From assembly GCF_009931115.1 (NCBI RefSeq), contig NZ_CP047491.1, positions 3,812,001 to 3,876,000 on the forward strand: a DNA stretch of 64,000 nucleotides, written 5' to 3'. This DNA comes from Microbulbifer hydrolyticus. GTDB lineage: Bacteria; Pseudomonadota; Gammaproteobacteria; Pseudomonadales; Cellvibrionaceae. The translations under genes and the position numbers were made by a program. The notes under the pieces were generated by a model. The model searched no databases. It saw nothing but the letters and a program-made list of their open reading frames with translations, and was not told where the DNA came from. Positions 44,535-53,538 of the stretch are shown in pieces; position 1 is the first letter of the stretch, and each line of letters begins with the position of its first letter.

Positions 44535-47500
44535 CTACTGACAACTCGCACCACCCAAGCCGATAACGTAGCTCTGGTCATAAGCTAGTGGTGAGTTGAA
44601 CGGGATCTGGCCGTCAACCCCCGCCGTGGCGATGATGTAATCCGCCATATCCTGACCGACTGCAGTTTGTTGCACCCCAATAACGTCACGTGAGTACTGG
44701 CTGTAGTTTTGGCTCAGGTCGCCGACGGAGCCGGACGCATCTGCCACATCAAAGTAGAGCGATGGCATCAGGTCGCAGGCACTATCCGAGAACCACAGGC
44801 GCGAGCCCTGGTCACGGAAGTTGCCGCCATCCACATCACGGGTGAGTTCTTGCCAGCGCTCTTCCAGTGCGAGGTATCGATCGTCTTTTTCCTGGAACTC
44901 GTCGTTGATCAGCATCATGTTGTCTTCCCACAGAACACTCGCGCCGACACGGACACTGAGGATGTCTTTGCGATAGTTCATAAAGAAGTTATTAAACATG
45001 TGGGAGGTACCACGACGGATCAGTGGAACACGACGCAGTGTGTTACCCAGATCGAAGTAGTGATTGTCTGTAGTGATAAATGCGTTGTGGTGCATGGTGG
45101 TGGTGATCTGCGCGTTGATCTCGCGACTGTCGCTGGAACCGTGCAGCGCCGCGCGCTTCACATTGACCAGTTTGTTGAAACTGATAGTGATGTCGTAAGC
45201 ACCCACTTTTACATCAAACGCTGCGTCACCAGTGGTGTCGAAGGTGTTCTTGTGAATCCAGATATCGTGCGACGCACCGGTGTTGCGGATCATGTCCGGA
45301 TCCAGACCATGGTCTTCGGTGTGGCCTGCGCCTCTGAAATCGAGGTGGGTCAGGATCACACTCTCGGCAGTCTGTGTCGGCTGGCCACTGCTGTCTGCAC
45401 CGATGGCAAAGCCATTGAAGCGGAAATAGCCATTGCTCATACGACCGTCGAGGGTTTTGTGAGAACCGATCTTCGTATTGCGAATCGGCAGGTCTTTATC
45501 GTTCAAGCGGTTGTTGAAGAACTCGACCTGACATGCATCACCGGAATAACCGTTATCGGAGCACCACTGACGGTAGTCAATACACTGGGCCTCGCTACCA
45601 CCGATGGCGGCCTGTACAGAGCTGTCTGCACAGTGATTGCGATGCATTGAGATTTCGGTTTCGCTGGCGAAATCGAACTTGTCGAACACGATCCAGTTGT
45701 GGTCGTCACCGGTTACCGCATCCAGGAGCTGCTGCTCGACACTGCGGCCCTGTGGATCGTTTTTGGTGATCACCGTCAGCTGACTGTTGCCGTTGGGGTC
45801 ATAACCACCCATGGCGTTTTCACCGTAGCCCACCGCGCGGCCAAGGGTTTTCGACAGACACTCGACAATTTCCTGATCGGTGGTCAGCTCGGCAGAGTCG
45901 CGCCAGTTGACGTTTGGATCCGTGGCCAGGATGTAACAGGCATTACTCACTTCCGGAGACGGGAATGCGCCGCCAGAGGAAGACGTACCGCCGCTGGAAG
46001 AACTGGAAGAGGAGCTGCTGGTACCACCGCTGGAAGACGAACTACTGGAGCTGCTGGTGCCACCGGAAGAGCTGGAAGAACTGCTGGAAGACGAGCTCGA
46101 GCTGCTGGAGGAGCTGCCGCCGGACGACGATCCGCCGCCATTACAATCACCCGCAGCAGGGGCCGTACCGGTAATGGACAGGCTGTCGATATTTGCCAGG
46201 CCGCTGCCGCCGGTCGCTTCGAGGCGAATTGTGTTGTAGCCAGCATTCAGCGATACGGTAACCGCGCTGCTGTCGATGTAGCTGGCCCAGGCACCGGTAT
46301 CACCCATGCTCACGCTGGCCTGGTTACTACCATTAACCAGAACCGCTCCGGGCCGCTCACCACCGCCGTTGGCGAAACGCCATTGCAGCGTGTAAGAGCC
46401 CGCAACGGGCACCACCACAGACCAGTCCACTCCCATAGCGCTTGCGTTGTCGGTATTGGCATAGCCCACCCCGGTGTAGCCACTGTGCTCCGACTCGATC
46501 GCACCATCTACGGAACAGAAGCCCGCTTCACTCTCCTGCAGGGTGAGTGTGGATACAGTGGCAATCACCGCATCATCACCATTGGAGTTGTAGCTCACCA
46601 GATCCTGATCAGTGATTTTTACCCAGTAATAGTAGGTTCCGTCAGCGAGGCCAGTGTCGGTGTAACTATTGCCGAGGACACTGGAGGCAATACGCAGGCG
46701 CCCGCTGGGGTCGGGATCTGTATCCCGGTATATTTCCTGGTTGCGCACGTCGATGTTACTGACGTTCCAGGTCAGGTTCGCATCGCTGCCGTTTGCTGAA
46801 ACACTCAATGTGACGCTACCGGCACCAGAAGATGAAGAACTGGAAGATCCACCGGAAGAAGATGAACTGGAGGAGGACGACGAGCTGCTGCCAGTCGCGC
46901 TGTAGACTTCAAACTCGGCGATCTGCGGTGCACTTGAGGCAGAGTCGATCATAAGGTTGATCTTGCCCATGCTCACATCGCCGAGATAAATCTGCATCGC
47001 CGCACCGATGCCGCTGCCAGAGGCAAGCTCTGCGCCATTGTCGTTATTCACCAGACGCCAGGCTTGTACGCTGTTGCCAATCTCGCGGATGATCACGGTG
47101 TTGAAGTTGCCACCGAAGTTTTTCACGGAAATCCGCTCGCCGCTGGACGAGCTCGGCTGCCAGTAACTCCCCAGGTCGCCATCCACGGCATTACCGTAAC
47201 TGCTGCCACCGCCCTTGCTGGAGCCATCGGCATCGCCAGCCAGCGCCAGATTCGGTCCAAGATCACCAGCGCCCCCCGAGCCGCTACCGCCGGAAGAGCT
47301 GGAACTGCTGGAAGAACTGCTTGAGGAACTGGAGGAAGAACTTCCGCCCGACGAGCTGGAACTGGTGCCCCCGGAAGAACTGGAGCTGCTCGAGGAACTG
47401 CTGGAAGAACCACTACTACAGCTGGCGTCTGCCACCTGTATGCCCGTATTCGCACCGGCAGTCGCGGCAACAATCTGCGGCACCAGGCTGGCGTCACACA

Positions 47501-48497
47501 GCTGATAGCTGTAGGGAATACTGACGGAGGTAGTGGATACCGGACTGGGACCGGCGGGATGGTTGTCATCGTCATCCGCCGTCCAGGTAATGTTGGACCA
47601 GATGTTGCCACTGACTTCCCAGTAGCCCATGTCATTGGTGTAGAAAGTACCAAGTGGATCCTTCGAGTTTTCGAAGTAATTATTTTCCGCTTTCATGCGC
47701 CCGCCGATACGCGAGTTCATTCCAGACTTGTTGATTCCGGTGTAGTGGTTGTTGTACGCGTGTGCGGTCGCTGCGCGTAGCAGTGGTGTGCGGGAATCAA
47801 TGTTCTCGTACAGGTTGTGGTGAAACGTGACCGGACCATTGTTGGTATCACTGTCACTGGAGCCGACAAGACCACCGCGACCGGAATTGCGCAGAATGCT
47901 ATAGGAAAGCGTGACGTATTTGGTCTCGGCTTTCATGTCGAACAGGGCATCGTAGCCTTCACTCTCACCGCCGGAAGCCTCCAGGGTGAGGTGGTCTGCC
48001 CACACGTTGTAGACATTACTTTCCATACCGATGGCGTCGCCACCGTTGGATGTGGGGGAACCGGATTTTTTTACATTCCGTACGTGCAAGTTCTGCAGAA
48101 TGATGTTGGAAGCACTACGCAGGTGAATACCAAGCTCATCGAACAGGGCACCACTACCGACCCCAATGATGGAGACGTTGCTGACATCCTTGATTTCGAT
48201 TTTGTCGTCGGCGGTATTACAACTGGCGCCGGATACCTTGCTGGTGTTGCCGTGATTGATGGTGCCTTCAACGTGAATAATGATCGGCGTATCGCTCGAT
48301 GGGCGATTACACAGCGCCGCATGAATTTCCGTACCGGTAGTGGCGTACACCACATTGCCACCGGCTCCGCCAGTCGTACCACCGTTTTGTGTGGCAAACC
48401 CCGTGGCCTGAGCGGAGACATCCGCGGCCGCCAGACTGCCTACCAGTGTGCCCAGCAATGCACTTAGCATCGCGGCTCTCTTCAGCTTGAATTGCAT
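44535..48497 (-). CDS. Double PL1-type pectate lyase with internal binding modules
   Basis: A 1320-residue secreted protein, ATG 48497 preceded by GGAAGGTCAC, with a normal signal peptide (VSAQ, no lipobox). Parts in order: PL1 lyase (~22-350); poly-serine linker (~364-406); a CBM32/discoidin-like domain (~407-535); a second linker (~536-563); a fibronectin-like domain (~565-650); a CBM35-like domain (~655-785, LQESEAGFC opening); a third linker (~788-841); and a second beta-helix lyase-like domain (~845-1320). The first domain has SRTPLLRAATAHAYNNHY, the second RRVPLIRRGTSHMFNNFF, both in the PL1 catalytic-arginine position. The C-terminal domain is larger and divergent, with extra cysteines. 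Two substrates or two modes of attack are possible. Confidence 0.88.
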   Translation of the reverse strand: MQFKLKRAAMLSALLGTLVGSLAAADVSAQATGFATQNGGTTGGAGGNVVYATTGTEIHAALCNRPSSDTPIIIHVEGTINHGNTSKVSGASCNTADDKIEIKDVSNVSIIGVGSGALFDELGIHLRSASNIILQNLHVRNVKKSGSPTSNGGDAIGMESNVYNVWADHLTLEASGGESEGYDALFDMKAETKYVTLSYSILRNSGRGGLVGSSDSDTNNGPVTFHHNLYENIDSRTPLLRAATAHAYNNHYTGINKSGMNSRIGGRMKAENNYFENSKDPLGTFYTNDMGYWEVSGNIWSNITWTADDDDNHPAGPSPVSTTSVSIPYSYQLCDASLVPQIVAATAGANTGIQVADASCSSGSSSSSSSSSSSSGGTSSSSSGGSSSSSSSSSSSSSSSSSGGSGSGGAGDLGPNLALAGDADGSSKGGGSSYGNAVDGDLGSYWQPSSSSGERISVKNFGGNFNTVIIREIGNSVQAWRLVNNDNGAELASGSGIGAAMQIYLGDVSMGKINLMIDSASSAPQIAEFEVYSATGSSSSSSSSSSSSGGSSSSSSSGAGSVTLSVSANGSDANLTWNVSNIDVRNQEIYRDTDPDPSGRLRIASSVLGNSYTDTGLADGTYYYWVKITDQDLVSYNSNGDDAVIATVSTLTLQESEAGFCSVDGAIESEHSGYTGVGYANTDNASAMGVDWSVVVPVAGSYTLQWRFANGGGERPGAVLVNGSNQASVSMGDTGAWASYIDSSAVTVSLNAGYNTIRLEATGGSGLANIDSLSITGTAPAAGDCNGGGSSSGGSSSSSSSSSSSSSSSSSGGTSSSSSSSSSGGTSSSSSSSSSGGTSSSGGAFPSPEVSNACYILATDPNVNWRDSAELTTDQEIVECLSKTLGRAVGYGENAMGGYDPNGNSQLTVITKNDPQGRSVEQQLLDAVTGDDHNWIVFDKFDFASETEISMHRNHCADSSVQAAIGGSEAQCIDYRQWCSDNGYSGDACQVEFFNNRLNDKDLPIRNTKIGSHKTLDGRMSNGYFRFNGFAIGADSSGQPTQTAESVILTHLDFRGAGHTEDHGLDPDMIRNTGASHDIWIHKNTFDTTGDAAFDVKVGAYDITISFNKLVNVKRAALHGSSDSREINAQITTTMHHNAFITTDNHYFDLGNTLRRVPLIRRGTSHMFNNFFMNYRKDILSVRVGASVLWEDNMMLINDEFQEKDDRYLALEERWQELTRDVDGGNFRDQGSRLWFSDSACDLMPSLYFDVADASGSVGDLSQNYSQYSRDVIGVQQTAVGQDMADYIIATAGVDGQIPFNSPLAYDQSYVIGLGGASCQ

Positions 48498-48678
48498 GTG
48501 ACCTTCCGTTTTTATTTTTGGCTTTGATCTAGACGATCGGTCACGGCGCAGGACCCGAGGAACAGCTTGCAGGGAGGTACGGACCAATCATCATCGCTGT
48601 GGGCGGCAGATACTGCGGGGTCCGCCCGATATTTGGCCAAACTGGACTGTAAAGCCAACGCTCTATGATTCTGCTAAT

Positions 48679-48689
48679 TGGCAATACCA
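48679..48689. promoter_or_regulatory. GntR/FCD operator-like site, upstream of the double lyase gene
   Basis: TGGCAATACCA (reverse strand TGGTATTGCCA) matches TGGTNNNRCCA, 182 bases before the start at 48497. Its place between the double lyase and the TRAP operon terminator points to the lyase promoter. The rest of the 445-base gap holds no gene. Confidence 0.55.
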
Positions 48690-48819
48690 AATATCGAGCA
48701 GAAGGTTAACCATAGCCAACCAATGTGTAAAGCCTATTGTGGATTCTGTTAAGCCAATTTTGTAGAAATGAGAGCCCGGCGAGATGTGCGGCGCAGAAAT
48801 CACTATTAAGTGGCGCGCA

Positions 48820-48847
48820 AAAAAAAAGCCGGGCTAAAAAGCCCGGC
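48820..48847 (-). terminator. Terminator of the TRAP transporter operon
   Basis: On the minus strand GCCGGGC/GCCCGGC pair around TTTTTA and a run of Ts follows. It lies ~95 bases after the dctM stop. Confidence 0.88.
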
Positions 48848-48942
48848 AATGCCATCCTGATGATGCGAGGAAATCAATGAAAAGTTGCCGCGCTTGGGGT
48901 AACGCTACCTCTCAGCAACCCTGCCCGTAACTCGAACAGGGG

Positions 48943-50244
48943 TTACTCAATCAACCCCAGCGCCCGCGGCAGAAACTCGCTGATGGCCGGCACCAGGGTG
49001 ACCAGTGCCAGTACCGCGAACATCATGAGATACATGGGCATCAGCGGACGAATCAGCGCTGTGATTGATGTTTTGGAAATACTTGCCCCCACAAACAGCA
49101 CACTGCCCACCGGCGGTGTACACAGGCCGATACACAGGTTCAGGATCATCACGATACCGAACTGCAGCGGCGACATTCCCAGCTCGGTCACCACCGGCAG
49201 GAAGATGGGGGTAAAGATCAGCACCGCTGGAGTCATATCCATGAAGGCACCCACAGCAAGCAGAATCAGGTTGATGGTGAGCAGGATCAGCAGCGGGTTG
49301 TCACTGAGTGTGATCAGTGCCTGACTGATGGTCTGCGGGATATTCTGGTAAGACATGATCCACGACATCGCCGAAGACGCTGCGATCAGGAACATCACAA
49401 TCGCGGTGGTCTCAACCGACTTGGTTAGCAATGCCGGCAGCTGGGTGAACTTCACTTCCTTGTACACCACACAGGACAGCAGCAGCGAATACAGTACTGC
49501 GATGGCGCTGGCCTCGGTGGCGGTAAAGAAGCCGCTGATGATGCCGCCGATCACAATGAAGATCAGGAACAGACTCGGTACCGCATCGAGGGTTTTTTCG
49601 ACGGCTTCCTTCAGGGTGGGCTTTTCACCCACCGGGTAGCCTTTCGCTTTTGCCCACAGGCCGCACACGATCATCAGGCCCAGTGCCAGCAGCAGGCCCG
49701 GCAGGTAACCGGCAATAAACAGCGCGGCGATGGAGACACCACCGGAGGCCAGCGAGAACACAATCAGGATGTTGCTCGGCGGTATCAGCAGACCGGTGGT
49801 GGAGGAAGCTACGGTCACTGCGGTATTGAAGTTCTTGTCGTAACCCGCTTTGGTCATGGACGGAATCATGAAACCGCCGATGGCCGAGGTCGCCGCCACG
49901 GCGGAGCCGGAGATTGAGCCAAACAGGGTACAGCTGATGATGTTCACGAAGGCCAGGCCGCCGGGAAGCATGCCCACCAGCACCTTGGCAAAATCAATAA
50001 TGCGTCGGGCAATACCGCCGCTGCCCATCAACATGCCCGAGAAAATAAAGAATGGAATGGCCAACAGGGCAAAACTGTCGATGCCACTGGCCATACGCTG
50101 GGCCATAGTGATCATGGCCGGATCAAAGTCGATGGTACACAGCATGGTGAGCACGGTGGCGGCACCAATACTGATGGAAATGGGAACATTCAGGGCGAGA
50201 AGGATCAGAAAACTGACCAGCAATACCAGAACTGCAACTTCCAC
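48943..50244 (-). CDS. dctM: TRAP transporter large permease subunit
   Basis: A 433-residue inner-membrane protein with about 12 hydrophobic helices. It is the DctM ion-symport channel, with the conserved LLAIPFFIFSGMLMGSGGI and GSISGSAVAATSAIGGFMIP segments and the late FMDMTPAVLIFTPIFLPV and LCIGLCTPPVGSVLFVG motifs. It works with DctQ and the binding protein DctP to import organic acids driven by a sodium gradient. The DctQ gene ends 15 bases before its start. The setting predicts a uronate or unsaturated uronate substrate. Confidence 0.95.
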   Translation of the reverse strand: MEVAVLVLLVSFLILLALNVPISISIGAATVLTMLCTIDFDPAMITMAQRMASGIDSFALLAIPFFIFSGMLMGSGGIARRIIDFAKVLVGMLPGGLAFVNIISCTLFGSISGSAVAATSAIGGFMIPSMTKAGYDKNFNTAVTVASSTTGLLIPPSNILIVFSLASGGVSIAALFIAGYLPGLLLALGLMIVCGLWAKAKGYPVGEKPTLKEAVEKTLDAVPSLFLIFIVIGGIISGFFTATEASAIAVLYSLLLSCVVYKEVKFTQLPALLTKSVETTAIVMFLIAASSAMSWIMSYQNIPQTISQALITLSDNPLLILLTINLILLAVGAFMDMTPAVLIFTPIFLPVVTELGMSPLQFGIVMILNLCIGLCTPPVGSVLFVGASISKTSITALIRPLMPMYLMMFAVLALVTLVPAISEFLPRALGLIE

Positions 50245-50259
50245 GATGTTTCTCCTCGC

Positions 50260-50841
50260 TTAGGCTTCGACGGCAGCTTCAGGCTGCTTTTGTTTTTCTT
50301 TTTGCACCGAGGTGCTCTCTTCTTCTAGACCATCGGTATACGGATGCACGTCCGAGTCAAACTCCGTGGGAAGTTCCTCTTTGGTTGTCACCAGCTCTAT
50401 CAGGTGATCAACGGAGAACAGGCAGATCAACAGCCCCGACAGCGGCAAAACACTGTAGACAAAACCGATCGGAAGATTCAGCGCCGCGGAGTATTGCTCC
50501 AGCTCAAAGGTAAGCAGCATCAACTTGGTGCCGCCGTAAACCATCGCGGAGGCGGCGAAGGCAAAACACACCAGCACCACAAAAATCTGCAGCGCGCGAC
50601 GCTTGGCACCGTGCAGCGCGTTACTCAGCAGGTCGATGCCCAGATGGGAGCGTTTGCGGTAGGCGTAGGCACCACCCAGCACGCCAATCCACACCAGCAG
50701 GTAGCGCGCCACTTCTTCGGTGTAGGAACTCGGCTGCATCGGCAGGAAGCGAGTGAGGATCTGCCAGGTCACATCCAGCACCATCAGCGCCAGCAATGTT
50801 CCGAGCACAATCGCCAGGGCTTTTTCAATTTTTTGCATCAT
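50260..50841 (-). CDS. dctQ: TRAP transporter small permease subunit
   Basis: A 193-residue protein with four hydrophobic helices and the DctQ motif (RYLLVWIGVLGGAYAYRKRSHLGIDLL). Residues after ~150 are a polar, glutamate/lysine-rich cytoplasmic tail that is longer than usual. It joins the binding protein to the DctM channel. It lies between dctP and dctM in one operon. Confidence 0.93.
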   Translation of the reverse strand: MMQKIEKALAIVLGTLLALMVLDVTWQILTRFLPMQPSSYTEEVARYLLVWIGVLGGAYAYRKRSHLGIDLLSNALHGAKRRALQIFVVLVCFAFAASAMVYGGTKLMLLTFELEQYSAALNLPIGFVYSVLPLSGLLICLFSVDHLIELVTTKEELPTEFDSDVHPYTDGLEEESTSVQKEKQKQPEAAVEA

Positions 50842-50922
50842 CTTCGGTTTCCACTTTTATTTTTGTAGTGGCAATTTTTAATTTTTTTGCCGCTTTGGCC
50901 GACGGGCCAAAGCCCGGGCGAT

Positions 50923-51918
50923 TTAGTTGATCGCCTTGATCTCAGCCAGCAGGTCACCCACTTCGGTGCCCTTATAGCTGTCGTGCAGCGGTTTCACCGC
51001 ATCGATGAACGGCTGTTTGTCCGGGTAGATCACTTCAACACCGGCTGCTTTTACCGCCGCCAGGGATTCCTCGGTGGATTCCTGCCAAAGCTTGCGCTGG
51101 TAAACCACCGCCTCATCCACGGCCTGCTGCAGCCACGCCTGCTGCTGTGGCTCCAGCTTGCCCCACACCTCGGTGCTGATCAGCAGCAGGTCGGGCACGT
51201 AGGTATGCTCGTCCAGGGTGTAGTACTTGGAGACTTCATAGTGTTTGGAAAGGTAAAAGCTCGGCGGGTTGTTCTCGGCTCCGTTGACCACGCCCTGCTG
51301 CAACGCGGTGTACAGCTCGCCCCAGCTCACCGGGGTAGCGGCGCCGCCCAGGGTATTGACCATCTTGATCGCGGTCTGGCTGTTCTGGACACGAATTTTC
51401 TGGCCGTTCAGGTCAGCCGGCGTCTGCACGCCGATATCGTTCATGTAGAAGCTGCGGCTGCCGGCATCCAGGTAACCCAGGCCGCGCAGCCGCGCGCGCT
51501 CACAGGCCACCAGCAGATCTTTGCCAATCGGGCTCTGCAGTACATTCCAGAAGTGTTCGGAATCGCGGAATACGTAAGGAAGGTTGAAGACCTTCATCTC
51601 CGGCACGAAGCCCTCCATGGGGCTGGCAGAGACTTTGGTCATGGCCAGGCTGCCGATCTGCAGCAGCTCGATCAACTCGCGCTCGCTACCCAGCTGTCCG
51701 CCGGAATAGATATCGATGCGCATGGAATCGCCGGACAGCTCCCGCAGACGCTCACCCATAAACACCATGGCGCGGTGTACGGAGTGCTGCTGGTCCAGGG
51801 TGTGCGCCAACTTCAGGGCCACCTGGTCTTCCTGAAAGCCGCAACTGGCAAGGAACAGGGTTGTGCCAGCCAGCAGCGAGGCGCCCAGCTGCCGCAAGGA
51901 TCTTTTCATTATCATCAT
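50923..51918 (-). CDS. dctP: TRAP transporter solute-binding protein
   Basis: A 331-residue DctP-family protein. Three near-adjacent ATGs (51918, 51915, 51909) are possible starts; AGGTCAAG favours one of the first two. The N-terminus ends in LASC, a lipobox, so it may be membrane-anchored rather than a free periplasmic protein. The conserved RVQNSQTAIKMVNTLGGAATPVSWGELYTALQQGVVNGAENN segment holds the arginine that binds the substrate carboxylate. Uronates are the likely ligand given the locus. Confidence 0.93.
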   Translation of the reverse strand: MMIMKRSLRQLGASLLAGTTLFLASCGFQEDQVALKLAHTLDQQHSVHRAMVFMGERLRELSGDSMRIDIYSGGQLGSERELIELLQIGSLAMTKVSASPMEGFVPEMKVFNLPYVFRDSEHFWNVLQSPIGKDLLVACERARLRGLGYLDAGSRSFYMNDIGVQTPADLNGQKIRVQNSQTAIKMVNTLGGAATPVSWGELYTALQQGVVNGAENNPPSFYLSKHYEVSKYYTLDEHTYVPDLLLISTEVWGKLEPQQQAWLQQAVDEAVVYQRKLWQESTEESLAAVKAAGVEVIYPDKQPFIDAVKPLHDSYKGTEVGDLLAEIKAIN

Positions 51919-52004
51919 CTTGACCTGCGATTTATTTCTTATCGGGTACAGGTTTTCTGGTTTGCCAGACTATGGAGCACAATCGCGCTTACGGCAGACC
52001 AGAT

Positions 52005-52015
52005 TGGTCATACCA
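52005..52015. promoter_or_regulatory. GntR/FCD operator-like site overlapping the end of kdgK
   Basis: TGGTCATACCA is a perfect TGGTNNNACCA match, overlapping the kdgK stop codon and lying 87 bases before dctP. An overlapping GACCAGATTGGTC palindrome spans 51997-52009. It suggests that the TRAP genes have their own regulated promoter. Confidence 0.6.
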
Positions 52016-53015
52016 TCGTAACAACTTGTGGCCCGCCTGTGCAATTTTCATTTTTCTCCACCGCGAGATAGTCATCGCGGGGAATGATGGCGCCGCGGTG
52101 GCCGATCACACGGGCCGCGCAGCGGTTGCCGGCGGCAATCGACTGCTCCGGGCTCGCGCCCTGCAGGCGCGCCGCCAGGTAGCCGGCATTAAAGGAATCG
52201 CCGGCACCGGTGGTATCGACCACACTGCTCACGGGCGGCACATCAATCGCGGTCAGCTCGCCGTCCACCTGCAACAGCACCGGCTCGGCGCCGCGCTTGA
52301 TCACCAGCTCCGATACACCAAAGCCGGTATTGCGCTTCACGCAGCTGCCCGGGCGCTTGTCGCCCCACAAAGCCTGCTCGTCTTCAAACGTCAGCAACGC
52401 CATATCTGCCTGCTGCAGGAACTGCCCCACGGCTTCCCGCGCGGCGTCTGCCGAGGCCCACAGACGCGGGCGATAATTACTGTCGAACGCCACCCGGCCA
52501 CCCTGAGCGCGGTACTCCGCCAGGAAGGCCAGCAGCTCCACACGTGCCTCTTCACCCATGATGGCGAGGGTAATGCCGGACAGGTACAGGCAGTCCATCT
52601 GCAGAAGGTGGGCTTTCAGCGCTTCGCGCCGAACGGGGTCCGCAAACAGCTCGCGCGCCGGCGCTTCGCCCCGCCAGTAGGTAAAGTAGCGCTCACCGTC
52701 AGGGGTGTTCTGGATCATGTAGAGACCGGGACAGCGGCCCGGAAGGCGCGCGATGGCGCCGGTGTCGATACCCTCGCCGGACAGGCGAGTGAGCACTTCC
52801 TCACTGTAGGGGTCATCCCCAAGGAGGGTTACATAGCTGACACTCACACCACCGCGGGCAATGTACACGGCGGTGTTATAGGTATCCCCGGCATAAGATT
52901 GTGTTAAAGAGGGCTGCGCCAACAGGGCTTTGTTGCCCTGCGACTGGCCCTCTCCATGAACTGGTGCTTGCGGCGCCAGTTCAACCATGACTTCTCCCAG
53001 TGCTGCCAGCTTCAC
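52008..53015 (-). CDS. kdgK: 2-keto-3-deoxygluconate kinase
   Basis: A 335-residue PfkB/ribokinase-family enzyme. A GTG start at 53015 is favoured by AGGGGTGGG just upstream and by the N-terminal KLAALGEVMVEL; a longer frame reaches 53126. The C-terminal VVDTTGAGDSFNAGYLAARL motif holds the catalytic aspartate, and GGDTYNTA-like sugar-binding is AGDTYNTAVYIARGG. It phosphorylates KDG to KDPG, the end point of both the KduI/KduD and UxuA/UxuB branches in this locus. KDPG aldolase is not in the window. Confidence 0.93.
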   Translation of the reverse strand: MKLAALGEVMVELAPQAPVHGEGQSQGNKALLAQPSLTQSYAGDTYNTAVYIARGGVSVSYVTLLGDDPYSEEVLTRLSGEGIDTGAIARLPGRCPGLYMIQNTPDGERYFTYWRGEAPARELFADPVRREALKAHLLQMDCLYLSGITLAIMGEEARVELLAFLAEYRAQGGRVAFDSNYRPRLWASADAAREAVGQFLQQADMALLTFEDEQALWGDKRPGSCVKRNTGFGVSELVIKRGAEPVLLQVDGELTAIDVPPVSSVVDTTGAGDSFNAGYLAARLQGASPEQSIAAGNRCAARVIGHRGAIIPRDDYLAVEKNENCTGGPQVVTMV

Positions 53016-53169
53016 GGCGCCCACCCCTGTTGTTTTATCATCGACAACCTCGCAAATGCGCTGCTCACACGCCAAGGCCTTACCAAAATATCGCACAGGT
53101 ATAACCAATTTGGCGACGCAAGGCAACCACAGAGGAGCACACGCACCTCTTAGACACAGGCACCCTAAC

Positions 53170-53180
53170 TGGTAATGCCA
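53170..53180. promoter_or_regulatory. GntR/FCD operator-like site between kdgK and the GntR gene
   Basis: TGGTAATGCCA matches TGGTNNNRCCA and is followed by ACCAGATTA, a context shared with sites at 57147 and 59348. A near match (AGGTATAACCA) is at 53097-53107. The 523-base divergent gap between kdgK and gntR has no gene; the stretch 53200-53530 shows nothing I can name. Confidence 0.6.
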
Positions 53181-53538
53181 CCTTACCAGATTATTCAGAT
53201 CCTGACGTAAATTGCAATATGCACGACCTATTCAACCGGTATCAACTGACCCAATTTTTAACTTTTCAGGCCATTTGAGCATCGCCAAAGACGGACTGGA
53301 TAGAGCCCAGCAGCGGCTGGCACACCTTTCGACCAGCCCTGGCAAAGCAAGCCCGCAGCTACCCACACGATAAATTGGCCCCACGAACAACTTCTAAGCC
53401 CGGCCGTAATTCGCTAGAATCGTCAGGGTATTGGGACTGGTGGTCAGACAGGTTGCAATCTCAACGGCAGCAACCCCATCAGCCAGGCGGTAACCGAACC
53501 GCAATGGATTCGAAATTTGATACAGAGGCGCGACACCC

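Noticed and set aside
47215..47505. A frame rich in Glu-Leu and Pro opposite the poly-serine linker
   Set aside because: It is the complement of the serine-coding repeat and does not continue into any protein-like sequence.
51958..51967. TGGTTTGCCA as another GntR site
   Set aside because: It has two instead of three central bases, so it does not fit the spacing of the other sites.
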